Source: Croceimicrobium sp965279135 (lineage in GTDB: Bacteria; Bacteroidota; Bacteroidia; Flavobacteriales; Schleiferiaceae). Taken from it: a stretch of DNA of 64,000 nt. The stretch's first letter is position 1; every line of letters begins with the position of its first letter. The DNA lies in NCBI GenBank assembly GCA_965279135.1, contig OZ257133.1, positions 2,356,001 through 2,420,000 of the forward strand, written 5' to 3'. The position numbers were made by a program, and so were the translations under genes. Shown here in pieces: positions 18,208 through 28,162 of the stretch. Under the pieces are notes generated by a model. The model did no database searches and had not been told where the DNA came from. It saw only the letters and a list, made by a program, of their open reading frames with translations.

Positions 18208-19277
18208 GTGCTCCGTATATCTAATACATCCCTTAGGGCATTGCCAATAAACATAAATGCCAATACCAGGAGCATAATAGCCACACCGGGAATAATTGCG
18301 AGATAAGCTTTATCTACAATCAGGTAAGCATAGTGATCTTTAATCATTGTACCCCATGTTGGAGTGGGCGGCTGAGCCCCTAAACCCAAAAAACTCAATC
18401 CACTTTCTACTAAAATTGCCGCTGCAAAATTTGCCGCCGAAATCACAATTAATGGAGCCACCGCATTGGGAAGGATATGTCTGAAAATGATTCGTCTATC
18501 TGGAAAGGCTAGCACACGGGCCGCCTGGATGTACTCTTTCTCCTTAATACTCAAAATCTGACCGCGTATTACTCTAGCTACCTCCACCCACATTGTAAAG
18601 CCGATCGCAACGTAAACCTGCCAAAGTCCTTTTCCCAAGGCCAAGGTAATGGCGATCACCAATAGTAGACCTGGTATGGACCAAACCACATTAATGGTCC
18701 AAAGTATAAATCGGTCTACCCAACCACCGTAATATGCTGCGATAGCGCCCATAGGAATACCTATTAGCAAGGAAATGAAGACGGCCAGGAAACCTACGGA
18801 AAAAGAGACTCTGGCACCCAAGACCAATCGACTAAACATATCCCTACCAAAGCGATCTGAACCGAATAGGAAATATTTCTCCTGAATAAATTTCTTATTG
18901 CGAATTTGTTCCGGAGAATAGTATTCAGACAACACAACATATTGCATTTCCGATTCTTCGGATGTCCCAAACTCCCGATAATAGAGACTATCCCATTTCA
19001 GATGATAGGCGTCAATTGGAGTGCGTTGCCACTGGGCTTCCCTTCCATTCCAAATAGCATCCCACCAGGATTGAGACCCTGTTTTCTTTGGCAGAGCGAG
19101 CATTTTAGCCTCGAAGCCTGGTCTTTGATTGGCAAGGGCTAAATGCATTTCATTGGCATTCGGACTGCGATCTTCAATGAACATATAAGCAAAAAGCGCC
19201 ATGAGGGCGCTTATGCTAATAATTATCAAGCCTGCTGCTCCCAGCGGGTCTTTCCAAATACCTTTTAATATCCTCAA
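18204..19277 (-). CDS. ABC transporter permease, OppC/DppC type
   Basis: A 357-residue inner-membrane permease of the peptide/nickel importer class. There is one N-terminal membrane segment (GLIIISISALMALFAYMF), a long periplasmic part (about 40-145) and the five-segment permease core. The EAA loop reads QAARVLAFPDRRIIFRHILPN, and SGLSFLGLGAQPPTPTWGTMI is the usual OppC end motif. No partner permease, ATPase or binding protein is in the window, so the rest of the transporter must be encoded elsewhere. The start codon is TTG at 19277, overlapping the TGA of the protease gene (TTGA), so translation is coupled. Confidence 0.88.
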   Translation of the reverse strand: MRILKGIWKDPLGAAGLIIISISALMALFAYMFIEDRSPNANEMHLALANQRPGFEAKMLALPKKTGSQSWWDAIWNGREAQWQRTPIDAYHLKWDSLYYREFGTSEESEMQYVVLSEYYSPEQIRNKKFIQEKYFLFGSDRFGRDMFSRLVLGARVSFSVGFLAVFISLLIGIPMGAIAAYYGGWVDRFILWTINVVWSIPGLLLVIAITLALGKGLWQVYVAIGFTMWVEVARVIRGQILSIKEKEYIQAARVLAFPDRRIIFRHILPNAVAPLIVISAANFAAAILVESGLSFLGLGAQPPTPTWGTMIKDHYAYLIVDKAYLAIIPGVAIMLLVLAFMFIGNALRDVLDIRST

Positions 19278-21394
19278 TTCAAGCTGTAATTGTCACTAAG
19301 ATCTAAAGCTACTAAATAGGCTTCACTCAGATACAAGTCTTTACGCAGACCTTTATGCCAATTATCCCGTTTCAAGAGGTTCTCCTCCGAGGATTCAATC
19401 TCTGCTATATCCTCTTGGTTTGAGCTTACCACTAACTTTTGGTAGCTCTCACGCATTCCTTTAAACTGTTTAGCTTCTTCCCGATAGTCCTCCTGATAAG
19501 TACGGAATGCAGTCAAGTTTAAGGGCACCATGGTCTCTTCTTTCTCCTCTTTGATCCAACGTGCGTAAGCCTCAATCATTGCGAACTTGGAATTGGTATC
19601 CATACGCTCCACACTTCGGTCTACGATATATCCATAGGCGCTTACCCCAGGTTCCCAAACTTCATAATCCGCAGGTTCAATTTCATCATAGGGCAATGCA
19701 TAATCCTGCTCTTTTTCTCCGTATGGGATGTACATATAGTTGTCCGGCATCACTATATCCGGTTGTACTCCTTTTAATTGAGGGGTACCTCCATTAATGC
19801 GGTAATACTTCTGAATAGTCAATTTTAATGCTCCCAAAGGTTTAAGGTCATTATAGGCCAGGCTTACCGCTCGGTCCATATCGAGAACATTCTGCACCGT
19901 ACCCTTCCCAAAGGTTGAATTACCTCCGATAATAATTCCTCTCTTATAATCCTGAATAGCCGCCGCAAAAATCTCAGATGCTGAAGCGCTAAACTTGTTT
20001 ACCATTACAACCAAGGGACCATCATAAACAGTTCCTCTTTTTTCATCAGAAAGTACTTTAGGTCGAAGCCCGGAAGCCTTAACCTGTACCACAGGGCCTT
20101 CATCAATAAAGAGTCCTACAATATCAATCACTCCTTGCAAGCTTCCTCCACCGTTATTTCGTAGATCGAGAATAACGCTTTTCACATTTTCCTTCTTAAG
20201 CTTTTCCAATTCCTTCGCCACATCTTCGGCACAATCGTGGTTCTGATCGCCATAAAAGTTCACATAGAATTTAGGCAGTCGGATGTATCCCACTTTGTTA
20301 TCGCCCTCGCCAATTACGGTAGACTTCGCAAAAGTGGATTCCAGTTCAACTAAATCCCGCACAATCGGAATATCCATCTTGGTACCATCCAGTTTACGAA
20401 CGGTGAGTTTTACTTCGGTTCCTTTAGGACCTCGAATATGTTTCACTGCCTTACGAACGCTCATCCCTACCAGATCGATCATCTCGCCATCTTCTTGTTC
20501 TACCTGAAGAATCTTGTCGCCTACTTCTAAATCACCTTGTTTCCAGCAAGGGCTACCTACGATAATCTTGGAAATAGTTACATAATCCCCCTTCTGCTGT
20601 AATTGAGCTCCAATGCCCTGAAGCTGACCGGTCATATTAATTTCAAAATCCTCCTTCTTCTCAGGTGGGAAATATTGGGTGTGGGGATCATAAAGAGCGG
20701 TAATGGCATTCATATATGCCGAAATCCAATCGATACGCTCCAAGTCATCCAGGGTCTTAAACCAATCATCATGGACCTCAATTTCCTTGGTTCTTGCTTC
20801 TAATTCGATCTCTGCTAAACTCTTTCGATCTTCCTCCGGAATCGTATCATTATCCTGATCCATGAGCATCTCGTCCATCCGCAAGAGAATACGGTACTTG
20901 AGGTATTTACGCCAACGATCCTTTAAATCTTCCATGCTGGAAGCGTAGGGTTTCTTTTCATCATCTGTCTCCAGGGATTCCTGTTTATCCAGATCAACCG
21001 GCTCTTTCAGGATATCTTTGTAATAAGTCTTCACCGTCTCATAACGAACCTGATAGGCTCCAAATGCATCATTGAAGAAACTCAAATCAGATTGACGAAT
21101 CTGATCGTCAATTTCAGTGCGATACTTCTCAAGCTTTTCTAAGTCTTCCTGAATTAGAAAGCGTTTGCTATAATCTAAATTCTCTAAAAAACGATCATAG
21201 GCATTTTCGGAAAAATCATCATCTAAATCCTGGGGAGAGAAGTGACTGTTTCGTAAAACCTGATAGATAATATTCATTATCACCTTGTCCTTCTCCTCTG
21301 ATTGAGAATGCCGAGGGTAAAATGCCAAACCTAAACCGATAGCTGCCATTAAAACAACTATTCGAAAGCGGTTTAAACTCTTCAATATGGCCAT
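19274..21394 (-). CDS. prc: Carboxy-terminal processing protease (Prc/Tsp, S41A)
   Basis: A 706-residue periplasmic serine protease with one N-terminal membrane anchor or signal (VVLMAAIGLGLAFYP). Residues about 45-240 are the charged Tsp N-terminal region with LDYSKRFLIQEDL. A PDZ domain (about 250-335) carries GIGAQLQQKGDYVTISKI. The S41 protease domain carries LDLRNNGGGSLQ, a catalytic Ser in NKFSASASEIF (near residue 470) and Lys in STFGKGTVQ (near 495). The C-terminal region resembles DUF3340 of Tsp (QKYYRINGGTPQLKGVQPD). It trims or degrades envelope proteins with nonpolar C-termini. It is divergent from the receptor at 21535 and coupled to the ABC permease downstream. Confidence 0.93.
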   Translation of the reverse strand: MAILKSLNRFRIVVLMAAIGLGLAFYPRHSQSEEKDKVIMNIIYQVLRNSHFSPQDLDDDFSENAYDRFLENLDYSKRFLIQEDLEKLEKYRTEIDDQIRQSDLSFFNDAFGAYQVRYETVKTYYKDILKEPVDLDKQESLETDDEKKPYASSMEDLKDRWRKYLKYRILLRMDEMLMDQDNDTIPEEDRKSLAEIELEARTKEIEVHDDWFKTLDDLERIDWISAYMNAITALYDPHTQYFPPEKKEDFEINMTGQLQGIGAQLQQKGDYVTISKIIVGSPCWKQGDLEVGDKILQVEQEDGEMIDLVGMSVRKAVKHIRGPKGTEVKLTVRKLDGTKMDIPIVRDLVELESTFAKSTVIGEGDNKVGYIRLPKFYVNFYGDQNHDCAEDVAKELEKLKKENVKSVILDLRNNGGGSLQGVIDIVGLFIDEGPVVQVKASGLRPKVLSDEKRGTVYDGPLVVMVNKFSASASEIFAAAIQDYKRGIIIGGNSTFGKGTVQNVLDMDRAVSLAYNDLKPLGALKLTIQKYYRINGGTPQLKGVQPDIVMPDNYMYIPYGEKEQDYALPYDEIEPADYEVWEPGVSAYGYIVDRSVERMDTNSKFAMIEAYARWIKEEKEETMVPLNLTAFRTYQEDYREEAKQFKGMRESYQKLVVSSNQEDIAEIESSEENLLKRDNWHKGLRKDLYLSEAYLVALDLSDNYSLN

Positions 21395-21534
21395 GCTTAA
21401 TTCTCTGTTAAATCAAAATAGACTCACTTTCAGTACCGCAAAGCCGACTACATTTGCCGCACGAAAGCGAATAGAGGCTAAAATAAACTCTTTTTTGATG
21501 TCGGTGTTAGTCTCAAATCTAAACTAAAGTTAAA

Positions 21535-23910
21535 ATGAAAAGAGCTTTGCTCTTTTGTCTCTTTCTGATATCTAACGCAGTAAGTGGGCAAAATGATCTC
21601 TACACTATCAGTGGATATGTTAGAGATGCCAGCAATGGTGAAGAGCTTATTGGTGTTAACGTGATCATCAAAGAGCTGAAAACCGGCACCACCACTAATA
21701 CTTACGGCTATTATTCCATCAGCGTACCGCCAGGTACATATACCCTAAGTATTCAATTTATTGGTTTCGAAACCATTGATCAAAAAATCGTTTTGGACCA
21801 AGACTTGAAGTTTAATGGAGAACTTAAAGAAAGCAGCACTCAATTAGAGGAAGTGATAGTTCAATCGGAACGCATTGACCGTAATGTGAGTAGTGTTGAG
21901 ATGAGTGTCGCTCAATTGGATGTTAAGGATGTAAAGAAAATGCCCGCTCTACTTGGAGAGGTTGATATTATCCGGACCCTTACGCTTTTACCAGGAATCA
22001 GTACTGTTGGTGAGGCTTCTAACGGCTTCAATGTTAGAGGAGGAAATACCGATCAAAACCTAATTCTACTTGATGAGGCTCCCATATATAATTCTTCACA
22101 CCTCTTTGGGTTTTTCTCCATTTTTAATGCTGATGCGGTAAAAGATGTCAAGCTTTACAAAGGAGGAATTCCCGCTCGCTACGGAGGGCGATTGAGCTCT
22201 GTGGTAGATGTACGTCAAAAGGATGGAAACAATCGAGAATTTGCAGGCACCGGAGGCATTGGCTTGCTCTCCTCGCGCCTTCTGTTAGAAGGACCGATTG
22301 TAAAAGAGAAGTCGGCTTTTATGGTAGCGGGCAGAAGGTCCTACGCTGACATTTTCCTCGGCCTGAGCCCCAATGATACCATCTCCCAAAACACCTTATT
22401 CTTTTACGATTTCAATGCCAAGCTCAACTATATACTTGGAGAAAAGGATCGTCTCTATCTATCCGGGTATTATGGCAGAGATGTTTTTGAAATCAACGAT
22501 CTCTTTGGCTTTCAATGGGGGAATGCTACAACATCCTTGCGTTGGAACCACCTTTTCAGCGACAAGCTCTTCTCTAACTTCACCCTGATTTTCAGTGACT
22601 ACACCTACGAATTGGGAACGCCTGAAGAAGATGCCTTTAACTTCCGATTACAGTCTACCATCCAGGATTATCATTTTAAGAATCAATACACCTGGTATGC
22701 GACACCGAAAAGTCAATTTGAATTCGGAATGGAAGGAATCTATTATCGTTTCAAACCTGGAACGATTAGTGGCTCCATAGAACTGGAGTTACAAGAGGAA
22801 TATGCTCTGGAACCTTCTATTTACTTCAGCCATGAGTATAAATTTAGCCCCCTCTTCACCGTCCAATATGGTCTACGATATTCCTCTTTTTACAATTTAG
22901 GAGCCCAAACGAAGAATATTTACCGCAATCAGGAAATTCCTGATTTAGATGAAGTAGTCGAAAGCGTTGAGTTTTCTTCGGGAGAAATCATCCAGGCATA
23001 TAATGGCCTCGAGGGGCTCGAACCTAGAATTGCCCTGAACTATCGCCTTGATGATGAAAAAAGCCTGAAGGCGAGTTATAATCGAACCCGACAATACATT
23101 CATCTCATCAGCAATACTACTGCTCCAACCCCAGTAGACCTTTATCGACCCGCAGGAATGCATATCGACCCTGCCACGGTAAATCAGGTAGCCGTGGGTT
23201 ACTTTCAAAATTTTATGGATAACCAATATGAGTTATCCGTAGAAACCTACTATAAAGACTTTCAGGACATTGTAGACTACCGCAATGGCGCCGAGCTTAT
23301 CTTTAATGAAACGATTGAAACCGAAATCGTTTCAGGAATTGGTCGCTCTTATGGCTTAGAAGTATATCTGCGAAAGCAACAGGGTAAACTTACGGGCTGG
23401 TTGAGTTACACCCTAAGTAGAACGGAGCTTAAGATCGAAAACAACGATCCTACCCTGGCCATAAATGCCGGAGAATGGTACCCCGCTAACTATGATAAAC
23501 GCCATGACGTTTCGCTGGTACTCAATTACAAATTGACCTCTAAGTGGGACATTGGGATGAACTTCACTTTCCAGAGTGGCAGACCGATTACCCCTCCGGA
23601 GGGAAAGTTCAGGGTTGAAGATTTCGTGGTACCCATTTACCGAGACCGGAACTCCTATCGCATACCGGATTATCATCGTCTTGATCTATCCGCAAATTAT
23701 ACACCTCCTAAAGTGGAAGGAAAGAAGTTCTATTCTTCCTGGTCGATTGGGATTTACAATGTTTACGCGCGGCGCAATGCATATTCCATCTACTTCGAAC
23801 AACAGGATAATGAAGCCGGTGCTACTGCAACCAATTTAAATACTCAGGCGGTACAATTGTCCATCTTTGGAACCATCATCCCATCAGTAACCTGGAACTT
23901 CAATTTTTAA
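21535..23910 (+). CDS. TonB-dependent receptor (pair 2, with DUF4249)
   Basis: A 791-residue outer-membrane receptor. A signal peptide (LLFCLFLISNAVSGQ) is followed by a carboxypeptidase-regulatory-like domain (GYVRDASNGEELIGVNVII ... YGYYSISVPPG), a plug (NGFNVRGGNTDQNLILLDEA, KLYKGGIPARYGGRLSSVVDV) and a barrel ending SVTWNFNF with the terminal Phe. It is a close paralogue of the receptor at 7327 and similar to that at 60372. TACATTTGCCGC at 21449-21460 resembles the -7 promoter box, but no good -33 element is spaced correctly. The DUF4249 partner starts two bases after its stop. Substrate unknown. Confidence 0.92.
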   Translation: MKRALLFCLFLISNAVSGQNDLYTISGYVRDASNGEELIGVNVIIKELKTGTTTNTYGYYSISVPPGTYTLSIQFIGFETIDQKIVLDQDLKFNGELKESSTQLEEVIVQSERIDRNVSSVEMSVAQLDVKDVKKMPALLGEVDIIRTLTLLPGISTVGEASNGFNVRGGNTDQNLILLDEAPIYNSSHLFGFFSIFNADAVKDVKLYKGGIPARYGGRLSSVVDVRQKDGNNREFAGTGGIGLLSSRLLLEGPIVKEKSAFMVAGRRSYADIFLGLSPNDTISQNTLFFYDFNAKLNYILGEKDRLYLSGYYGRDVFEINDLFGFQWGNATTSLRWNHLFSDKLFSNFTLIFSDYTYELGTPEEDAFNFRLQSTIQDYHFKNQYTWYATPKSQFEFGMEGIYYRFKPGTISGSIELELQEEYALEPSIYFSHEYKFSPLFTVQYGLRYSSFYNLGAQTKNIYRNQEIPDLDEVVESVEFSSGEIIQAYNGLEGLEPRIALNYRLDDEKSLKASYNRTRQYIHLISNTTAPTPVDLYRPAGMHIDPATVNQVAVGYFQNFMDNQYELSVETYYKDFQDIVDYRNGAELIFNETIETEIVSGIGRSYGLEVYLRKQQGKLTGWLSYTLSRTELKIENNDPTLAINAGEWYPANYDKRHDVSLVLNYKLTSKWDIGMNFTFQSGRPITPPEGKFRVEDFVVPIYRDRNSYRIPDYHRLDLSANYTPPKVEGKKFYSSWSIGIYNVYARRNAYSIYFEQQDNEAGATATNLNTQAVQLSIFGTIIPSVTWNFNF

Positions 23911-23912
23911 GT

Positions 23913-24800
23913 ATGAGAGCCATTTTACGATATAGTATTCTTTGCCTGACCATATTAACATTTCACTCTTGTACGGATGTGGTTGATTTGGATGTAAGCT
24001 CAGCCCCGCCCGAATTAGTGGTGGAAGGTGTTTTATCAGATGATCAGGACCTTTTTGTAAAGCTTAGTGAGACCTCCGCCTTTTTTGACAACTCTGGTTT
24101 CAATAGCATCAGCGGTGCCAGAGTTAGTTTGTTGGAAAACGGTGTGGAGAAGGTAGTCCTTACCGAAAGCCCTATAGAGGCAGGAACCTACCTCAGTGAT
24201 TTCAAAGGTAGTCTTGGCAATATCTACCAATTGCGGGTGGAGATTAATGCCAACGTACCAGATCAAATGTTGGGCACCTGGGTTTCTTCTGCCGATACCA
24301 TGAAAAGGGTTCCAACCATCGATTCCATGGCTCAGTTGCGATTAGATCGAAATACGAACCCACAGGCATTTTTCGAAGGCCAGTACGCCGTAATGTACTT
24401 TGGTGATTTTGATGGACGTGGAGATTATTACCGGTTAATCCGCAGTCTTAATGATTCGGTTTTTGCACAGGAAGACTTCTTTATAAACGACGAAAACTTT
24501 GATGGCTTTTACTTAGGTGCCGGAGGAGATTTCCCGGCATTATCGGTTTATGGACCCTTTGAAGACCCAGAACCCGGCCAGGAGCCCGACAGTTTAAGTG
24601 TACGTTTGGTTTCTATTTCCAAGGGGTTCTTCGACTACATGCAAGTCCTGCTGACTCAAGTTCAAACTGGTTCTCCCTTTGACGCTCCTCCCGCTCTGGT
24701 TTTGGGTAACATCCACAAAGAGAATGAGCCCGAGACCTATGCTTTCGGCTATTTTCAAGTAAATGCCAGTAGCGAATCCGGCATTCGCTATGCCCCCTAA
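23913..24800 (+). CDS. DUF4249 lipoprotein (pair 2)
   Basis: A 295-residue lipoprotein with the lipobox LTFHSC (Cys near residue 20). The DUF4249 opening VDLDVSSAPPELVVEGVLSDDQDLFVKLSETSAFF closely matches the pair 1 protein. The middle contains GRGDYYRLIRSLND, and the end reads GNIHKENEPETYAFGYFQV, the usual C-terminal motif. It is encoded directly behind its receptor and presumably captures ligand for it or lids it, by analogy with SusD. That role is inferred from gene order only. Confidence 0.85.
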   Translation: MRAILRYSILCLTILTFHSCTDVVDLDVSSAPPELVVEGVLSDDQDLFVKLSETSAFFDNSGFNSISGARVSLLENGVEKVVLTESPIEAGTYLSDFKGSLGNIYQLRVEINANVPDQMLGTWVSSADTMKRVPTIDSMAQLRLDRNTNPQAFFEGQYAVMYFGDFDGRGDYYRLIRSLNDSVFAQEDFFINDENFDGFYLGAGGDFPALSVYGPFEDPEPGQEPDSLSVRLVSISKGFFDYMQVLLTQVQTGSPFDAPPALVLGNIHKENEPETYAFGYFQVNASSESGIRYAP

Positions 24801-24828
24801 AATTGTAGTTTTGTGCAAATAGCAAACT

Positions 24829-26091
24829 ATGAATGATGAGGTAATCATCAACCACTGGGCTCATGAGCTTTTTAGCAAAACGGGCCTAAGTGAAGCCTGG
24901 ATAGAAAACCTAACCCTTGGTTTAGATATCCTAATTGTTATCGCCCTTAGTTGGCTAGTCGATTACATAGCGAGAAAAGTCATCCTAAGAGTAGTAAGTC
25001 GTTACGTTAAGCGCTCTAAAAATCAGTACGATGACATTCTGTTAGAGAAGCGTGTGTTTAGATCCCTGGCACATTTATTACCCGCCTTTGTGATCTATTA
25101 CGCTCTTCCTTACCTATTCGATAATTCCGGAGACTTAATTTTCCTCTTACAGAAGCTGGTGATCACCTATATGATCATTAACATAATTAGTGTAGGACAT
25201 AAGTTTCTAAAGGCCTTGGAATACATTGGGCTCAACTCTCCAAGGTTCGAAGGAAAGCCCGTTAGCAGCTACATCCAAGTGGGAATGATCATCATCTACA
25301 TTGCTGGTGGTGTTTTCATAATCTCTAATCTTCTCGATAGAAGCGCCACTGCAATCCTTACCACCTTTGGTGCAGCCACCGCTGTTATCTTATTGATTTT
25401 TAGAGACACCATTCTAGGCTTGGTTGCCAGCATACAAATTGCAGGTAACGATATGGTACGCATCGGTGATTGGGTAAGTATGCCCAAATATGGCGCCGAT
25501 GGGGATGTGATTGAAATTAACCTCACAACGGTTAAGGTTCGAAATTTCGATAAGACTATTACCACGGTTCCCACTTATGCGTTTATCAGCGATAGCTTTA
25601 AAAACTGGCGAGGCATGGTGTCTCAAGGAGTTAGAAGGATTAAGCGTAACCTGAGTATTGATATCCAAAGCGTAAAATTCGTTGATCAGAGGCTCTTTGA
25701 AAAATTACAGAAAGTAGAACGTGTCCAGGAGCATCTCGAAAAACGTCAATTGGAAATCACGGCCTGGAACGAGAAGAATGGAAGCGACAAGCAGGTACTC
25801 TTAAATGGACGTCAATTGACTAATATCGGCGTTTTCAGAATCTATATGGAAAAGTATCTCGCTGAGCATCCTTGTATCTCCAATGAGCAAACTTTAATGG
25901 TAAGACAGTTGCAACCTACGGAAACCGGCATACCCTTAGAAATTTATTGCTTTAGCAATGATACCAATTGGGTCAATTATGAAATCATACAAAGTGATAT
26001 CATGGATCACTTATTTGCCGCGATCAAGGAGTTTGAATTAGAGCTCTTTCAAAATCCTTCCGGGTCAGACTTTCGAGGTCTTAGAGCTTAA
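24829..26091 (+). CDS. Mechanosensitive ion channel, MscS family (YbdG-like)
   Basis: A 420-residue inner-membrane channel with about five membrane segments in the first 200 residues. The pore helix and beta domain carry FGAATAVILLIFRDTILGLVAS, then IGDWVSMPKYGADGDVIEI and RNFDKTITTVPTYAFISDSFKNW, all diagnostic for MscS. The longer C-terminal domain (about 275-420; LNGRQLTNIGVFRIYMEKYL, then EIYCFSNDTNWVNYE) matches the E. coli YbdG subgroup, which opens under hypo-osmotic stress. A TAGTTTTG -7-like box lies at 24806-24813. The last 27 bases overlap the convergent glycosyltransferase gene. Confidence 0.92.
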   Translation: MNDEVIINHWAHELFSKTGLSEAWIENLTLGLDILIVIALSWLVDYIARKVILRVVSRYVKRSKNQYDDILLEKRVFRSLAHLLPAFVIYYALPYLFDNSGDLIFLLQKLVITYMIINIISVGHKFLKALEYIGLNSPRFEGKPVSSYIQVGMIIIYIAGGVFIISNLLDRSATAILTTFGAATAVILLIFRDTILGLVASIQIAGNDMVRIGDWVSMPKYGADGDVIEINLTTVKVRNFDKTITTVPTYAFISDSFKNWRGMVSQGVRRIKRNLSIDIQSVKFVDQRLFEKLQKVERVQEHLEKRQLEITAWNEKNGSDKQVLLNGRQLTNIGVFRIYMEKYLAEHPCISNEQTLMVRQLQPTETGIPLEIYCFSNDTNWVNYEIIQSDIMDHLFAAIKEFELELFQNPSGSDFRGLRA

Positions 26092-27165
26092 CCATTTGCC
26101 CTTAGGCGAAAAAGGAATCAGCACAACCACCAGGGCAATGTAAAAAGGATAAAGTAAAGCTTGAATCAGGTAGGATTTCAGCAAGGGAAGTCCTCCATAC
26201 AAACTGGCAAATCTGTGTAAAATCAGCCCATCTCCTACCATCTTATAGAGCCAAAAAAGCCAAAGAAGACTGGGAACCTCGAGCCAGGGGCTAAGGAGAA
26301 AACCTAGAACCAGGCTCAAGTTTATCGCGGCCACACTTGCAGCCAGGAATTTCGCCATAAAGCTGGGATAAGCCACACTCTTCGCACCCCAACGCAATCT
26401 CTGGCGAATCAATGCCAGAAAGCTTTCCGGTGCCTCAGTGCTAACCACTGCATAGGGCTGAGCTAAGACTACCTTTCCAGCCTTAGCCATGGCTTGGGCA
26501 ATAAAAGTATCTTCACCACCGGACCATTCTAGTCCTTCTTTCTGATGGTCTAAAAAGGCCTGCCTTCGATAACCAAGCGATGCACCTGCGGCCATTATTA
26601 CCTTATTGCGAGCAAGAGCACTAAAAGTCACCAACTGTAGTGAAAGATGATCCAATGCTGCCAGTCGGGACCAAATATTTGATTGAGGTTTCATACGTAC
26701 CTGACCAATAAGCATATCCGGATTGTCGGAGGCCATACTACTTCCCAGTCTTTCCAAAAACTGATCCTCTACCAGGCAATCCGCATCAATCTGTATGATG
26801 TATTCCTCTTTAAGTTGGGGCAGATACCAATTCAGCGCATGTTTCTTTCCCGGTTGGCCCTCGCTCTGAATCAGTTTAACTTTATAAGTACTGGTAAGGT
26901 CCTTTATTTGTGCTTGTAACCCATCGTCCGAATGATCATCTAAAAGATAAACCTGCCAATTACCCCAATTGGAATTGTTCTCTTGCAAGCGCTTCAAGCA
27001 GGCTTCCAGAGGCAGTATATCATTCCGATGGACAATAAGAATGGCTGGATCCGAAGGAGGTTTTAGAAACTTCTTCTCCTTTTTAATTGGCTTCAGTAAT
27101 CCCAAAGCCATAAAGGCTAACTGAAGGTGGTAAAGCAGGCTAAGAAAGAGAAGGTATAAAAGCAC
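26065..27165 (-). CDS. Family 2 glycosyltransferase, membrane-bound
   Basis: A 366-residue processive-type GT2 enzyme. It has one N-terminal membrane segment, a cytoplasmic GT-A domain (about 40-240) and three or so C-terminal membrane segments. GT2 motifs are LLDDHSDDG, DADCLVEDQFLE (the DxD metal site), SGGEDTFIAQAM (acceptor acid) and QRLRW, the latter two typical of cellulose-synthase-like and hyaluronan-like synthases. Donor sugar and product are unknown. The start is GTG at 27165, with no better ATG in frame upstream. It is divergent from ruvC and overlaps the channel gene tail to tail. Confidence 0.88.
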   Translation of the reverse strand: MLLYLLFLSLLYHLQLAFMALGLLKPIKKEKKFLKPPSDPAILIVHRNDILPLEACLKRLQENNSNWGNWQVYLLDDHSDDGLQAQIKDLTSTYKVKLIQSEGQPGKKHALNWYLPQLKEEYIIQIDADCLVEDQFLERLGSSMASDNPDMLIGQVRMKPQSNIWSRLAALDHLSLQLVTFSALARNKVIMAAGASLGYRRQAFLDHQKEGLEWSGGEDTFIAQAMAKAGKVVLAQPYAVVSTEAPESFLALIRQRLRWGAKSVAYPSFMAKFLAASVAAINLSLVLGFLLSPWLEVPSLLWLFWLYKMVGDGLILHRFASLYGGLPLLKSYLIQALLYPFYIALVVVLIPFSPKGKWLSSKTSKV

Positions 27166-27214
27166 TTGCCATTAAATGATATCCCCTCAAAGGTAAAGCA
27201 TTAATTTTGGGACA

Positions 27215-27769
27215 ATGGCCGAAGAAAAGATCATCTTAGGAATAGACCCAGGCACCAAGATTATGGGCTACGGCGTAATTGAAGTTAAGGCTAAAAATCA
27301 CCGTTTGGTGCATTTAGATAGCTTGAGATTTAAACCTGCCGATTCACCAATCCTGCGCCTTAAGCAAATATTCGAAGGCACTTTAAATATCATTGAACAA
27401 TACTTGCCAGATGAAATGGCTGTAGAGGCGCCATTTTTCGGAAAAAATGTTCAAAGTATGTTGAAGCTTGGCAGGGCTCAGGGAGTGATTATGGCTGCCG
27501 CTCTTTTTAAGGATATCCCAGTAGAAGAATACTCTCCCAGGAAGATTAAACAAAGTATTACGGGTAAAGGAAGTGCTAGCAAAGAACAAGTATATGCCAT
27601 GCTGGAGCGCAGTTTCGGGCATAAAATTGAAACTCGCTACTTGGATGCTTCTGATGCCTTAGCAGTTGCGCTATGTCATCACTATCAAGCCAGTAACCCA
27701 CTAGTTGCCGCGGGTAAAGCCAAATCCTGGGATCAGTTTCTTAAGCAGAACCCTGACCGCCAGGCTTAA
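27215..27769 (+). CDS. ruvC: Holliday junction resolvase RuvC
   Basis: A 184-residue endonuclease that cuts Holliday junctions made by RecA and moved by RuvAB. Catalytic acids lie in ILGIDPGTKIMGYGV (Asp near residue 10), MAVEAPFFGKN (Glu near 70) and DASDALAVALCHH (two Asp near 147-150). RuvC Lys/Arg region SPRKIKQSITGKGSASKEQV is present. A TAATTTTG box sits six bases before the start. The stop overlaps the convergent HIT gene by four bases. Confidence 0.96.
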   Translation: MAEEKIILGIDPGTKIMGYGVIEVKAKNHRLVHLDSLRFKPADSPILRLKQIFEGTLNIIEQYLPDEMAVEAPFFGKNVQSMLKLGRAQGVIMAAALFKDIPVEEYSPRKIKQSITGKGSASKEQVYAMLERSFGHKIETRYLDASDALAVALCHHYQASNPLVAAGKAKSWDQFLKQNPDRQA

Positions 27770-28161
27770 TCTAAATAGGATTGAATTTTCGCCGTAATGG
27801 ATTCCATCTCCTCGGCTGGAAACTGCATCTTAGGGCGGCTGAAATCTATATCACTCACATTATTGATGGGAATGAGATGAATATGCGCATGCGGAACCTC
27901 TAAACCGATAACCGCTACTCCTACTCTTTCACATGGAATGGCTTTACCTACTGCATGCGCCACTTTCTTGCTGAAGCCCATCAGCTCCTGATACATATCA
28001 TCGGGAAGGTCGAAGAGATAATCAACCTCCGTTTTTGGTACAACCAAGGTGTGCCCGGCATGGAGAGGGGAAATATCCAGAAAGGCGTAGGCGTTTTCTG
28101 ATTCACCTATCTTATAAGAAGGTAAATCGCCGGCTATGATCTTACTGAAAATACTGGGCAT
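27766..28161 (-). CDS. HIT family nucleotide hydrolase
   Basis: A 131-residue histidine triad protein. The start at 28161 gives MPSIFSKIIAGDLPSYKIGE, the classic HIT opening; a longer frame to 28236 would overlap greA and is rejected. The catalytic triad appears as VPHAHIHLIPI (HxHxH), with LDISPLHAGHTLVVPK upstream. HIT proteins of this HINT-like type hydrolyse purine nucleoside phosphoramidates or similar nucleotide conjugates. It starts one base after the greA stop, so the two form an operon. Confidence 0.94.
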   Translation of the reverse strand: MPSIFSKIIAGDLPSYKIGESENAYAFLDISPLHAGHTLVVPKTEVDYLFDLPDDMYQELMGFSKKVAHAVGKAIPCERVGVAVIGLEVPHAHIHLIPINNVSDIDFSRPKMQFPAEEMESITAKIQSYLD

Positions 28162-28162
28162 C

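Noticed and set aside
23576..23839. 87-residue frame inside receptor 2
   Set aside because: It is an out-of-frame shadow of the receptor gene, which has clear domain evidence in its own frame.
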